DNA of 58,051 nucleotides from Lachnoclostridium sp. MSJ-17 (GTDB lineage Bacteria > Bacillota > Clostridia > Oscillospirales > Acutalibacteraceae): assembly GCF_018918205.1 (NCBI RefSeq), contig NZ_JAHLQB010000028.1:1-58051 (forward strand), given 5' to 3'. The notes below the pieces were generated by a model. That model was given only the letters and a program-made list of their open reading frames with translations, made no database searches and was not told the DNA's origin. Positions 22,393 through 31,146 of this stretch are shown here, in pieces; the stretch's first letter is position 1; every line of letters begins with the position of its first letter. The position numbers were made by a program, and so were the translations under genes.

Positions 22393-24759
22393 TTATTTCT
22401 TATATGAGGTGTGCCAGATTTCCTTCGCGTACTCGAGGATCGAGCGGTCGGAGGAGAACTTGCCTGCGTTCGCGACATTGAGAAGGCACTTCTTGCCGAA
22501 TTCCTTTCTGTCGGCGTAATCGGCGTTAGCCTTGATCTTCGCGTCAACATAGAGCGGCAGATCGTAGAGCAGGAAGTAGTGGTCAGCTACCTGCCATGAG
22601 GTACCAACGAGCAGAGCGTCGTGGAGCTCCTTGAAGCTGCCCTCGCCCTGAGCGCCGTCGTCATCGAAGGTGCCGTCGATAAGGGTGTCGATAACCTTCT
22701 TTGTCTCGGGATTTGTATCGTAGAGAACTCTGGGGTTGTAGCCCTCAGCCTTGAGACGCTCGATATCCTCGACTCTCGCGCCGAAGATGTACTCGTTCTC
22801 AACACCCGCGCACTCGGCGATCTCAATGTTCGCGCCGTCCCATGTACCGAGGGTAACAGCGCCGTTGAGCATGAACTTCATGTTGCCGGTACCGGAAGCC
22901 TCGAGGCCCGCGGTAGAGGTCTGCTCGGAGATATCAGCCGCAACAACGATCTTCTCAGCGTAAGATACGTTGTAGTTGGAGATGAAGTAAACCTGGAGCT
23001 TGTCCTTGGTGTCGGGATCGTTGTTTACGAGGTTGGCGATCTCGGTGATGTACTTGATGATAGCCTTGGCTCTCGCGTAACCGGGAGCAGCCTTTGCGCC
23101 GAAGATGAAGGTGGTAGGAGTCCAGTTGGGCAGCTTGCCTTCCTTGATGCGGAAGTAGATAGTCATGATCGAGAAGGCGTTGAGGAGCTGTCTCTTGTAC
23201 TCGTGGAGTCTCTTTACCTGTACGTCGAAGATAGTGTCGGGATTTACATCATAGCCGTCCATCTTCTTGATGTACGCGGCGAGCTGTTCCTTCTTCTTGT
23301 GCTTGATCTCGTTGAACTTGTTGATAGTTCTCGCGTCGCAGCAGTCGTTGAGCACTGCGAGCTTGGAAAGATCGGTGAGCCACTCGTCGGAGCCGACCTT
23401 CTTGGTGATGAGCTCACTGAGCTCTGGGTTGCACAGACCGAGCCAGCGGCGCTGTGTGATACCGTTTGTCTTGTTGAGGAAACGCTCGGGATAAACCTCG
23501 TACCACTCCTTGAGAAGATCTCTCTTGAGGATCTCGGTGTGGAGCTGTGCTACGCCGTTTACATAGGTGCCGGCATAGGTAGCGAGTCTTGCCATATGTA
23601 CGACGTTGCCGTCGATGATGCGCATCTTAGCCTTCTTGTCCTCGGAAACGCCCTTAGCGGTGAGCTCCTCCTGGCACTTGTTGGCGATAAGCGCGATGAT
23701 GTCGTAAATTACGGGGATAACCTGGTTCATCAGGTCTGCCGGCCACTTCTCGAGAGCCTCGCCGAGAACGGTGTGGTTGGTGTAGGAGCAGGTCTTTCTC
23801 GCGATCTCGAAAGCCTCGTCAAAGGTCATGCCCTCGTTCTGGAGAAGTCTTACGAGCTCGGGAACGCAGGATACGGGGTGTGTATCGTTGAGCTGGATAG
23901 CGTTCTCCTGAGCGAAGAAGCTGAAATCGTTGCCGTGCTTAGCCTTGTAGCGGCGGATGATATCCTGGAGTGAAGCGGAGCAGAAGAAATACTGCTGCTT
24001 GAGTCTGAGAACCTTGCCCTCGTACTTGTTGTCGTTGGGATAGAGAACCTTGGAGATATTCTCAGCGTCATTCTTCTCCTTAACGGCGAGGTCATAAGCG
24101 GTGTTGTTGAACGCGCTGAAGTCGAAGTCGTTGATAGCCTCAGCCTGCCAGAGACGGAGTGTGTTGATGTTGTTGGTCTTGCAGCCGATAACAGCCATAT
24201 CGTAGGGAACAGCCTTTACCTTCTGATCCTTGAAGGCAACGATTACTGTCTCGTCCTCACGGCGGATGCACCAGGGATCCTCAAAGCGCTGCCAGTTGTC
24301 GGCGACCTCTACCTGATAGCCGTCCTGAATAAGCTGCTTGAAAAGACCGTACTTATAGCGGATGCCGTAACCGTCGAGGGGTACCTCCTGGGTAGCGGCT
24401 GAATCAAGGTAACACGCTGCAAGTCTGCCCAGACCGCCGTTGCCGAGAGCCGCGTCGTCGATATCCTCGAATACGTTGATATCGATGCCCTTCTTGGCGA
24501 GGAGCTTCTTGACCTCGTCGAGAATTCCGAGGCAGTAGAGGTTGTTGTACATCATTCTGCCCATCAGGAACTCCGCGGACATATAGTAAGCGCGTCTTTC
24601 ACTGTCGTGTTTTGCCTTGCTTTTTGCCCAGTTGGGAGCGATTTCGCCCATTACCGCCTTGCCGAGAGCAAGGTGAAGCTCGGAAGCTGAAAGCTCCTCA
24701 ATCTTCTTGCAGTACATTGACTGAGCGGTAAGCTCGAGCTTTTCCATGATTTTTGACAT
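22393..24759 (-). CDS. glgP: Glycogen/maltodextrin phosphorylase (GT35)
   Basis: 788 aa. SERRAYYMSAEFLMGRMMYN and DDAALGNGGLGRLAACYLDS open the catalytic core; DGYGIRYKYGLFKQ, NDTHPVSCVPELVRLLQNEG and HEYKRQLLNAFSI follow; the PLP lysine is in ASGTGNMKFMLNGAVTLGT (about residue 627). The enzyme releases glucose 1-phosphate from alpha-1,4 glucan with inorganic phosphate. It is somewhat shorter than E. coli GlgP/MalP, as usual in clostridia. ATG 24759 follows GGAGG that lies inside the end of malQ; the malQ stop is 2 bases away, so the genes are one operon and likely coupled. Confidence 0.97.
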   Translation of the reverse strand: MSKIMEKLELTAQSMYCKKIEELSASELHLALGKAVMGEIAPNWAKSKAKHDSERRAYYMSAEFLMGRMMYNNLYCLGILDEVKKLLAKKGIDINVFEDIDDAALGNGGLGRLAACYLDSAATQEVPLDGYGIRYKYGLFKQLIQDGYQVEVADNWQRFEDPWCIRREDETVIVAFKDQKVKAVPYDMAVIGCKTNNINTLRLWQAEAINDFDFSAFNNTAYDLAVKEKNDAENISKVLYPNDNKYEGKVLRLKQQYFFCSASLQDIIRRYKAKHGNDFSFFAQENAIQLNDTHPVSCVPELVRLLQNEGMTFDEAFEIARKTCSYTNHTVLGEALEKWPADLMNQVIPVIYDIIALIANKCQEELTAKGVSEDKKAKMRIIDGNVVHMARLATYAGTYVNGVAQLHTEILKRDLLKEWYEVYPERFLNKTNGITQRRWLGLCNPELSELITKKVGSDEWLTDLSKLAVLNDCCDARTINKFNEIKHKKKEQLAAYIKKMDGYDVNPDTIFDVQVKRLHEYKRQLLNAFSIMTIYFRIKEGKLPNWTPTTFIFGAKAAPGYARAKAIIKYITEIANLVNNDPDTKDKLQVYFISNYNVSYAEKIVVAADISEQTSTAGLEASGTGNMKFMLNGAVTLGTWDGANIEIAECAGVENEYIFGARVEDIERLKAEGYNPRVLYDTNPETKKVIDTLIDGTFDDDGAQGEGSFKELHDALLVGTSWQVADHYFLLYDLPLYVDAKIKANADYADRKEFGKKCLLNVANAGKFSSDRSILEYAKEIWHTSYKK

Positions 24760-24761
24760 TA

Positions 24762-26246
24762 TTAATCCTCCAATCGTCCGCAATTAACAGACATTGTTTT
24801 TAATTTTTCCGCCAATTCCTTAGTGAGAGCTTCCTGCGTAACTCTCCAAGTCCAGTTGTCGCCGAGAACCGACGGTGTATTCATCCTCGCTTCCTTGCCG
24901 AGTCCGAGCAGATCCTGCATAGGTACGATCGCCATGTCAGCCTTGCTTTCATAGGCGGTGCGGATCAAGCCCCAGTTAAACGGCTCGTCAGGAGGCATTT
25001 TGCAATATTCTCTCGCGTATTTAACATCCTTGGGGTCGGCGGTCTCGAGCCAGCCCATGAGGGTGTCGTTGTCGTGAGTACCTGTATATACGACGCAGTT
25101 GTTGGTGTACTTGTGAGGCAGATAGTCGTTCTCCTCGCCGCTGTCAAACGCAAACTCGAGAACCTTCATGCCGGGATAGCCGGTCTGCTCCATGAGCTCG
25201 GTAACGTCGGGAGTGAGAGTGCCGAGATCCTCGGCTACGATTTCGAACTTGCCGACAGCCTCCTCCATCATCTGGAAGAACTTGATTCTCGGTCCCACTA
25301 CCCACTCGCCGTTGATAGCGTTCTCGGCGGGATACGGGATCGAATAGTAGCTCGCGAAGGCGCGGAAGTGGTCGATACGGGTGATGTCGTAGAGCTTTGA
25401 AGCCGCCTTTACGCGCTCAAACCACCACTCGTAACCGGTCTGCTCGAGGTAATCCCAGTCGTAGAGCGGGTTGCCCCAGAGCTGTCCTGTTGCAGAGAAG
25501 TAATCCGGCGGGCAGCCTGCCACAGCGATCGGGTCGCCGTCGTCATAGAGCTGGAAGATTTCGGGATTTGCCCAGGTGTCGGCGCTGTCCATTGCAACGT
25601 AAATCGGCATATCGCCCATGATCTTGATGCCGAGGCCGTTTACATAGGCGCGGAAGCTCTCCCACTGCTCGTAGAACTTGAACTGAACGAACTTCCAGAA
25701 GGAAACGTCCTTTCTGAGCTTGCGCTCATAGCGCTTTACCGCGTCGGGATCGCGCATCTTGATGTCCTCGGGCCACTCTACCCAGGACTTCATGTCAAAG
25801 CTGTTCTTGACCGCCATATACAGCGCGTAGTTCTTGAGCCACTTGCTGTTCTTGCGGGTGAACACGCGGAACTTCTTCTGATCCTTTTTTCTGAAATTCT
25901 CGTAAGCGATTCTCAGAACCTCGTATCTGTTGTTGTAGATCTTCTCGTAGTCAACGTGCTGAGGATCGCTGCCCCAGTCGCGGCTGTCGAGATCTTCCTT
26001 GGCGACAAGACCCTCCTCGACCAGAGTGTCGAGATCGATAAGGTACGGGTTGCCTGCATAGGTAGAGAATGACTGATACGGCGAGTCGCCGTAGCTTGTC
26101 GGGCCAACGGGGAGAATCTGCCAGATCGTCTGACCTGCCTCCTTGAGGTAATCCGCGAATTTGCGGGCCTCTTTGCCGATGGTGCCGATTCCGTAGGGGG
26201 AAGGAAGCGAAGTGATGGATAATAATACGCCTGCGCTTCTTGCCAT
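24762..26246 (-). CDS. malQ: 4-alpha-glucanotransferase (amylomaltase, GH77)
   Basis: 494 aa, the usual bacterial length. RSAGVLLSITSLPSPYGIG and PVGPTSYGDSPYQSFSTYAG are hallmark N-terminal GH77 motifs. Catalytic residues sit in TRIDHFRAFASYY (nucleophile Asp, about 289), EIVAEDLGTLTPDV (acid/base Glu, about 336) and TGTHDNDTLMGW (stabilising Asp, about 390). It disproportionates maltodextrins, making long chains that GlgP then shortens, so the malQ-glgP pair forms a maltodextrin pathway to glucose and glucose 1-phosphate. A promoter lies at 26340-26368. Confidence 0.97.
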   Translation of the reverse strand: MARSAGVLLSITSLPSPYGIGTIGKEARKFADYLKEAGQTIWQILPVGPTSYGDSPYQSFSTYAGNPYLIDLDTLVEEGLVAKEDLDSRDWGSDPQHVDYEKIYNNRYEVLRIAYENFRKKDQKKFRVFTRKNSKWLKNYALYMAVKNSFDMKSWVEWPEDIKMRDPDAVKRYERKLRKDVSFWKFVQFKFYEQWESFRAYVNGLGIKIMGDMPIYVAMDSADTWANPEIFQLYDDGDPIAVAGCPPDYFSATGQLWGNPLYDWDYLEQTGYEWWFERVKAASKLYDITRIDHFRAFASYYSIPYPAENAINGEWVVGPRIKFFQMMEEAVGKFEIVAEDLGTLTPDVTELMEQTGYPGMKVLEFAFDSGEENDYLPHKYTNNCVVYTGTHDNDTLMGWLETADPKDVKYAREYCKMPPDEPFNWGLIRTAYESKADMAIVPMQDLLGLGKEARMNTPSVLGDNWTWRVTQEALTKELAEKLKTMSVNCGRLED

Positions 26247-26339
26247 AAATTATCAACTCCATTCTGACGGATAATTAAAAATTTTCTATGTCCTCGCCGA
26301 TTTCCTCGTTTAGGCACACGGGCACATAGCTTCAAGCTT

Positions 26340-26368
26340 ATTTTATCACAAAAAGTGTGCCTTTTCAA
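26340..26368 (-). promoter_or_regulatory. Promoter of malQ-glgP
   Basis: TTGAAA (26368-26363), 17 bases, TAAAAT (26345-26340) on the minus strand; about 95 bases of leader. Confidence 0.7.
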
Positions 26369-26572
26369 GTATTTTGGGAGTCATTCATCAACTTTTTTTG
26401 TAAATGTTAGCGAATCAAGCCGCTGATAACGCGCACCGATTTGGTAAGTCTGTGCACCGGTGGGTGCTTTCTCCGCCTTTTTAAAGGTTCATAACTGCTT
26501 AAAAGTTCATCAACGGCGGGTCAGGCGTTCTGCTTTCGGCAGGCGCAGCTGTCTCTGTCATGCTTTTGCGGT
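26369..26572. other. Intergenic stretch without recognised genes
   Basis: Upstream of the malQ promoter and downstream of the next terminator. I see a local cluster of GCACC/GGTGC words near 26428-26466 (GCGCACCG, GTGCACCGG, GGGTGC) that could be a regulator site, and no ORF with a ribosome site. Confidence 0.4.
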
Positions 26573-26610
26573 AAAAAAACGGGGCAGAAAAGCGTTTGCC
26601 TTTCTGTCCC
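26573..26610 (-). terminator. Terminator of the surface-protein gene
   Basis: On the minus strand GGGACAGAAAGGC and CTTTTCTGCCCC pair imperfectly around AAACG, followed by GTTTTTTT. Confidence 0.8.
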
Positions 26611-26632
26611 GAAGGAATATTAATTCAGATTA

Positions 26633-28060
26633 TTACTTAGAGTACTTTCTTCTGTAGAAGTAGACAGCTCCGACTCCTGCAACGAGAGTGAGCAATACGG
26701 CGATCGCGGGGAATGCCTCTCCTGTCTTTACAGTACCGTTAGCCTGGGACTTTGTAGCCTCAGACTTGGTCGCCTCGTCCTTAGTAGCGGCGGTTGTTGG
26801 CTGTACGGTTGTGGGAGCAACGGTAGTCGCCTCAACAGTGGTAGGCTCAACGGTTGTAGGCTCAGCTGTGGTGGGCTCAGCTGTTGTCGGCTCAACGATG
26901 GGCTCTGCGCCGTTGATTGCGGGGATAGTGTAGGAATAAATTATGGGCTCGACCTCGCCTGTCTCCTTGGACTTGGCGTTGATCAATACTGTGACTGTTC
27001 TCTCAACAGGTGAGGGAGCTGCGGTAAGAGTCCATGTATTCTGCTTCTCGCCTCTTACGGGGAGATCGCCTGCGTTGAATACGGTATTGTCGGCTGTTAC
27101 ACCGGCGGGAAGTACGAGAGACATCTCAACGTCGCTGAGCTGAACGGTGCCGCTGTTGCTGACGTAAGAGGTGAGTCTGACGGGATTGTAGCTGTTGCCG
27201 TCCTCAGAGATGGTGAAGCTGCCGTCGATCTTGGTCGCGCCGAGCTTGAGCTCGCTACCTTCACTGACGTCGATATAGCCGAGACCGTAGTAGGTCGTGA
27301 GTACACGGGTTTCGCCGGGTGCAAGCTCGCGCTCGAGCCAGATAACGTTTACCGCGCTGTCGCCGATTTCCTCCGACGTATCGATCTCGGGAACAAGCGG
27401 ATATCTTGAGTCGCCGAAGTTTCTGAACTGCACAACGTCGGGCTTGCCCGCGCCTGTAGCGAAGGTGCCTGTGCCGATCGTCTTGGGGCTCTGGAGGCTG
27501 TCGAACGCCTGGAAGGACGCAGGAATGTTGTCGCCCTCAAACTGGGTCTTTGTGCTGATCGCGCCTACGCCCGCAACACGGAAGGGTGCATGGTCGTTGC
27601 CCTCGACCATGGTGTCGAGGAAAAACTTGCCGCCGACGTTCTTTGTTGTGTCGGTGTTGTTTGTGAGTGTGAGTGAAAACTCGGCGGTATCCAGCGCGCC
27701 GTTGGTGTTGTTGCCGATAATGCGGATCGTTCTTACAACATCGATGCCGTAAACCATTGTTGTGCCGGTGAGCGTTAGGTTCTGGGTATCGACAACGTCG
27801 TTAGTAAATGTCGGAATGGTCATGCTTTCGTTTACACTGACATACGGACGCGAGGTAGCGTCGGCTGTGTCGCCGTATCTGTTTATGAACGAGAACAGGA
27901 GGTTGCCGCCTTTTGTGCTGAACATATCCATTCTGTCATCGCTTGTTCTGATAATAAGGTTTTCATTCTCAACTCTCGCCGCGGAAACGCTGATAACGGC
28001 AGTTGCCGCGAGAACCGCCGCAGCGCCTAAAGCCGCGACTTTTTTCATTATCTTTCTCAT
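26633..28060 (-). CDS. Secreted protein anchored by a C-terminal sorting-like signal
   Basis: 475 aa. Signal peptide MRKIMKKVAALGAAAVLAAT...SVSA at 1-28. The body is beta-rich with repeated Ig-like phrases (LSDVEMSLVLPAGVT, RTVTVLINAKSKETGEVEP) and no catalytic motif I know. A linker of EPTTAEPTTVEPTT type follows, the same style as in the dockerin proteins of this window. The C-terminus has TVKTGEAFPAI, a hydrophobic helix (AVLLTLVAGVGAVYFY) and RRKYSK: the layout of a sortase signal, but VKTGE replaces LPxTG. It is probably cell-surface attached. AAGGAG lies 12-13 bases before ATG 28060. Function unknown. Confidence 0.75.
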   Translation of the reverse strand: MRKIMKKVAALGAAAVLAATAVISVSAARVENENLIIRTSDDRMDMFSTKGGNLLFSFINRYGDTADATSRPYVSVNESMTIPTFTNDVVDTQNLTLTGTTMVYGIDVVRTIRIIGNNTNGALDTAEFSLTLTNNTDTTKNVGGKFFLDTMVEGNDHAPFRVAGVGAISTKTQFEGDNIPASFQAFDSLQSPKTIGTGTFATGAGKPDVVQFRNFGDSRYPLVPEIDTSEEIGDSAVNVIWLERELAPGETRVLTTYYGLGYIDVSEGSELKLGATKIDGSFTISEDGNSYNPVRLTSYVSNSGTVQLSDVEMSLVLPAGVTADNTVFNAGDLPVRGEKQNTWTLTAAPSPVERTVTVLINAKSKETGEVEPIIYSYTIPAINGAEPIVEPTTAEPTTAEPTTVEPTTVEATTVAPTTVQPTTAATKDEATKSEATKSQANGTVKTGEAFPAIAVLLTLVAGVGAVYFYRRKYSK

Positions 28061-28105
28061 GATAAAATAATCTCCTTTCAAAATCCATGCGGATTTTCCA
28101 GGATA

Positions 28106-28134
28106 AATATATCATCAATCTCCACTAAAGTCAA
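28106..28134 (-). promoter_or_regulatory. Promoter of the surface-protein gene
   Basis: TTGACT (28134-28129), 17 bases, TATATT (28111-28106) on the minus strand. An AAAATCC/GGATTTT hairpin (28080-28097) lies in the leader. Confidence 0.75.
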
Positions 28135-28201
28135 TACTTCCCTGAGCGAACAAAGTATTTTTGGATTTTTGTCTATCCATTATTTTTTGCGTTTTTTCGA
28201 A

Positions 28202-28218
28202 TTGTGCACCATGCACAA
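28202..28218. promoter_or_regulatory. Palindrome TTGTGCA-CCA-TGCACAA, Rex-like operator candidate
   Basis: Perfect 7-bp arms with a 3-base centre in the region between the divergent surface-protein and rnf genes. The outer TTGTG...CACAA matches the redox repressor Rex consensus (TTGTGAA-N4-TTCACAA) but the total is one base shorter. A further TTGTGAA occurs at about 28270. It lies about 120 bases upstream of the rnf -10 box. Confidence 0.45.
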
Positions 28219-28338
28219 CGATACAAAATAGTTTTCATTGAATACCTACAAAATAAAATGCCTGTACTTTTTGTGAAACTTTGATAAATTCAAATCTGTT
28301 TTTCTGACAAAAATCACATATACAAAGTCCATTTAAAA

Positions 28339-28347
28339 TGGTATAAT
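28339..28347 (+). promoter_or_regulatory. Extended -10 promoter of the rnf operon
   Basis: TGGTATAAT: TGn plus perfect TATAAT, 41 bases before the rnfC start. No good -35 box at the expected place, so an activator may help. Confidence 0.6.
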
Positions 28348-28388
28348 AATTGTATATGCGCTTAAATACCCATATGAGGAGGAAATAT

Positions 28389-29699
28389 ATGAAACTACAC
28401 GGTATTCATGTGCCGCACCGCAAGAACACGGCGCAGCTGCCGCCGGTGCGTATCGCGCCGCCAAAGACCGTGGTTATTCCTATGTCGATGCACATAGGCA
28501 GACCCGCGAAGCCCGTCGTCAAGCGCGGCGACGAGGTAAAGGTCGGCACGCTTATCGCTCAGGCGGACGGATATATCTCCGCGCCTATCCACTCGAGCGT
28601 CTCGGGCAAGGTGCAGAAGATAGACGAGATCACAATAATGAACGGCTCCAAGGTGCCCTGTATCCTTATCGACAGCGACGGACTGCAGACTCCCGACGAG
28701 AACATCACTCCACCGGAGGTTCACGACCTCGACAGCTTCATCGACGCGGTGAAGAACAGCGGCTCCGTCGGACTCGGCGGCGCGGGCTTCCCGACGTTCG
28801 TGAAATTCGTCACAAAGGATCTCTCGGTTTTCAAGTACGTCATCATCAACGCCGCGGAGTGCGAGCCGTACATCACCTCGGACACGCGGACGATGCTCGA
28901 CCGCACGGACTCGATAAAAAAAGGAATTGAGGCTCTGAAAAAGTACCTCGGCGTAAAAACCTTCATCATCGGCATTGAGGACAACAAGCCCGAAGCCATC
29001 GCGAAAATGAAGGAGCTTGCCGCAAATACTGACGGAGTGAGCGTGAAGGTTCTGCCTGCGATGTACCCTCAAGGCGGCGAGAAGGTGTTGATCTACAACT
29101 GCACCGGAAAAATCGTTCCCAAGGGCGGCTTGCCGCTTGACGTCGGCGCTATTGTTATCAACGTCACGACTCTCGCGTTCATCGCGGAATACCTCGAGAC
29201 GGGCATGCCGCTCGTTGAAAAGTGCGTGACCGTCGACGGAAGCGCGGTAAAGGAGCCGAAGAACGTGATAGCCCCGATAGGCACGACATTCGCCGATCTG
29301 CTCGAGGCAGCAGGCGGCTGCAAGGAAGATCCCGCAAAGCTCCTCTACGGCGGTCCGATGATGGGCATAACCGCTCCGTCAGCCGACAGCCCGATCATGA
29401 AAAACACAAACGCGGTCATCGCTATGGGCAAAAAGGAAGCCAAGCCGCCGAGAACTACGGCGTGCATCAACTGCGGCTCGTGCATCAACCACTGTCCGCT
29501 CAGGCTCGACCCGCGCGAGATTGCTCTCGCCTACAAGACTAACGACGCCGAAGCGCTCGAAAAGCTCTGCGTCGACCTCTGCATGGAGTGCGGCTGCTGC
29601 TCGTACATCTGCCCGGCGCACAGACCGCTGGTACAGACGAACAAGCTCTCGAAGCTCGTGCTCAGACAGTATCAGAACAGCAAAAAGGAGGGCAAATGA
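28389..29699 (+). CDS. rnfC: Rnf complex subunit C (NADH-binding side)
   Basis: 436 aa. A lipoyl-like N-terminal domain (PKTVVIPMSMHIGRPAKPVV, VSGKVQKIDE) precedes a Rossmann-type NADH/FMN domain (GLGGAGFPTFVKF, INAAECEPYITSDTRTML, GGEKVLIYNCTG) and two ferredoxin motifs: ACINCGSCINHCPLRLDP and CMECGCCSYICPAHRPL. RnfC passes electrons to NAD+ at the cytoplasmic face. ATG 28389 follows GAGGAGGAA. It is the first gene of rnfCDGEAB, all genes overlapping or nearly so. Confidence 0.98.
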   Translation: MKLHGIHVPHRKNTAQLPPVRIAPPKTVVIPMSMHIGRPAKPVVKRGDEVKVGTLIAQADGYISAPIHSSVSGKVQKIDEITIMNGSKVPCILIDSDGLQTPDENITPPEVHDLDSFIDAVKNSGSVGLGGAGFPTFVKFVTKDLSVFKYVIINAAECEPYITSDTRTMLDRTDSIKKGIEALKKYLGVKTFIIGIEDNKPEAIAKMKELAANTDGVSVKVLPAMYPQGGEKVLIYNCTGKIVPKGGLPLDVGAIVINVTTLAFIAEYLETGMPLVEKCVTVDGSAVKEPKNVIAPIGTTFADLLEAAGGCKEDPAKLLYGGPMMGITAPSADSPIMKNTNAVIAMGKKEAKPPRTTACINCGSCINHCPLRLDPREIALAYKTNDAEALEKLCVDLCMECGCCSYICPAHRPLVQTNKLSKLVLRQYQNSKKEGK

Positions 29700-30634
29700 T
29701 GAACAAGCTGATCTCAACCGTTTCGCCCCACTTTCACACAAGCCGCAGCACTCAGATGATAATGCTCGACGTTATCATCGCGCTCGCTCCCGCGGAAATC
29801 GCCGCCGCGATCATCTTCGGCTGGCGCGCTCTGCTCATCGTCGCGGTATGCGCAGGCACCTGCGTGCTCTCGGAGTTCCTCTTTGAGAAGCTCTGCAAAA
29901 AGGAAAACACGATCTCTGACCTCTCGGCGGTCGTTACGGGAATGCTGCTCGCTTTCAATCTGCCGGTTACTATCCCGATATGGCAGGCTATGCTCGGAAG
30001 CGTTATCGCGATCATCGTAGTCAAGCAGCTGTTCGGCGGCATAGGACAGAACTTCGCGAACCCCGCTATCACCGCCAGAATAATCATGCTCGTCGCGTTC
30101 TCGGGAGATATGACAAAGTGGATCGCTCCCGGCGGCTTCTTTACCGACGTCAACGCCTCGACAAGCGCGACTCCTCTTGTCGCAATGACTAACAGCACGG
30201 ATATGCCGTCCTACCTCGACCTCTTTCTCGGCAACTGCGGCGGCTCCCTCGGCGAGACCTGCTCGCTGGCGCTTATCCTCGGCGGCGGCTACCTGCTCGT
30301 CCGCCGCGTAATAAGCTGGCACACGCCCGTTGCGTTTATCGGCACCGTCGCACTGATGTCGCTCGTCTGCGGCAAGGACGTTCTCGGTCAGGTGCTCTCG
30401 GGCGGTCTGCTGCTCGGCGCTTTATTCATGGCTACCGACTACGCCACCACTCCCAACACTAAATGGGGCAAGATAATCTTCGGCGTGGGCTGCGGTCTTA
30501 TCACGATACTTATCCGCTTCTGGGGCAACTACCCCGAGGGCGTGAGCTACTCGATACTCCTTATGAATATCCTCACCCCGTACATCTCAAAGCTGACGCG
30601 GTCAAAGCCGCTTGTGGGAGGTGTTGAGGAATGA
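29699..30634 (+). CDS. rnfD: Rnf complex subunit D (membrane, FMN-carrying)
   Basis: 311 aa with about nine membrane segments. NASTSATPLVAM holds the Thr that covalently binds FMN in RnfD (S/T-GATPL pattern); PVTIPIWQAMLGSVIAII and GGIGQNFANPAITARII are family landmarks. Two adjacent ATG codons (29696 and 29699) overlap the rnfC stop; the second has better spacing (6 bases) from GGAGG. Part of the ion-translocating core with A, E and G. Confidence 0.97.
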   Translation: MNKLISTVSPHFHTSRSTQMIMLDVIIALAPAEIAAAIIFGWRALLIVAVCAGTCVLSEFLFEKLCKKENTISDLSAVVTGMLLAFNLPVTIPIWQAMLGSVIAIIVVKQLFGGIGQNFANPAITARIIMLVAFSGDMTKWIAPGGFFTDVNASTSATPLVAMTNSTDMPSYLDLFLGNCGGSLGETCSLALILGGGYLLVRRVISWHTPVAFIGTVALMSLVCGKDVLGQVLSGGLLLGALFMATDYATTPNTKWGKIIFGVGCGLITILIRFWGNYPEGVSYSILLMNILTPYISKLTRSKPLVGGVEE

Positions 30635-31146
30635 AGGACATAATCAAACCCATCGCGGTGCTCGGTGCGATCTGCCTTGTTGTCACCGCACTGCTCGCCT
30701 ACATCAACTCAGTCACCTCGCCGATCATTCTCGCCGCCGAACAGAAGGCTGCCGAGGAAGCAAGGCTCGAGGTCATGCCCGAGGCGACAAGCTTTGAGAA
30801 AATCGACTCTGAGCTTCCCGAGGGAGTTACGGAAGCCTACCTCGCCGACAACGGCGGCTATGTATTCATGCTCACCACAAAGGGCTACGGCGGCGACATC
30901 AAGCTCAGCTGCGGCATTATCGACGGCAAGCTCACTAAAATCAAAACCCTCTCGCACAATGAGACGAGCGGAATAGGCTCAAAGGTCGTCGCAAGCAATT
31001 ACGGCGATAATTATATAGGAAAAAGCGAGGACGATTACTCGGACGTCGACTCGATAACCGGCGCGACTATCTCCTCAAAGGCTTACAAAAAGGCGATCGG
31101 CAACGCGTTTGCCGCTTACGATGAACTGACGAAGGAGGCGAAGTGA
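30631..31146 (+). CDS. rnfG: Rnf complex subunit G (covalent FMN)
   Basis: 171 aa. One N-terminal membrane anchor (VLGAICLVVTALLAYINSV) and an extracytoplasmic FMN_bind domain. DSITGATISSKAYKKAIG contains the SGAT-type motif whose Thr carries FMN through a phosphoester. It overlaps rnfD by 4 bases (ATGA) and rnfE by 1 base. Confidence 0.96.
   Translation: MKDIIKPIAVLGAICLVVTALLAYINSVTSPIILAAEQKAAEEARLEVMPEATSFEKIDSELPEGVTEAYLADNGGYVFMLTTKGYGGDIKLSCGIIDGKLTKIKTLSHNETSGIGSKVVASNYGDNYIGKSEDDYSDVDSITGATISSKAYKKAIGNAFAAYDELTKEAK

Noticed and set aside
22621..23973. 450-codon plus-strand frame within glgP
   Set aside because: Composition is Leu/Val/Asp-rich as expected from the reverse of a GC-biased gene, with no ribosome site; glgP motifs on the other strand are complete.
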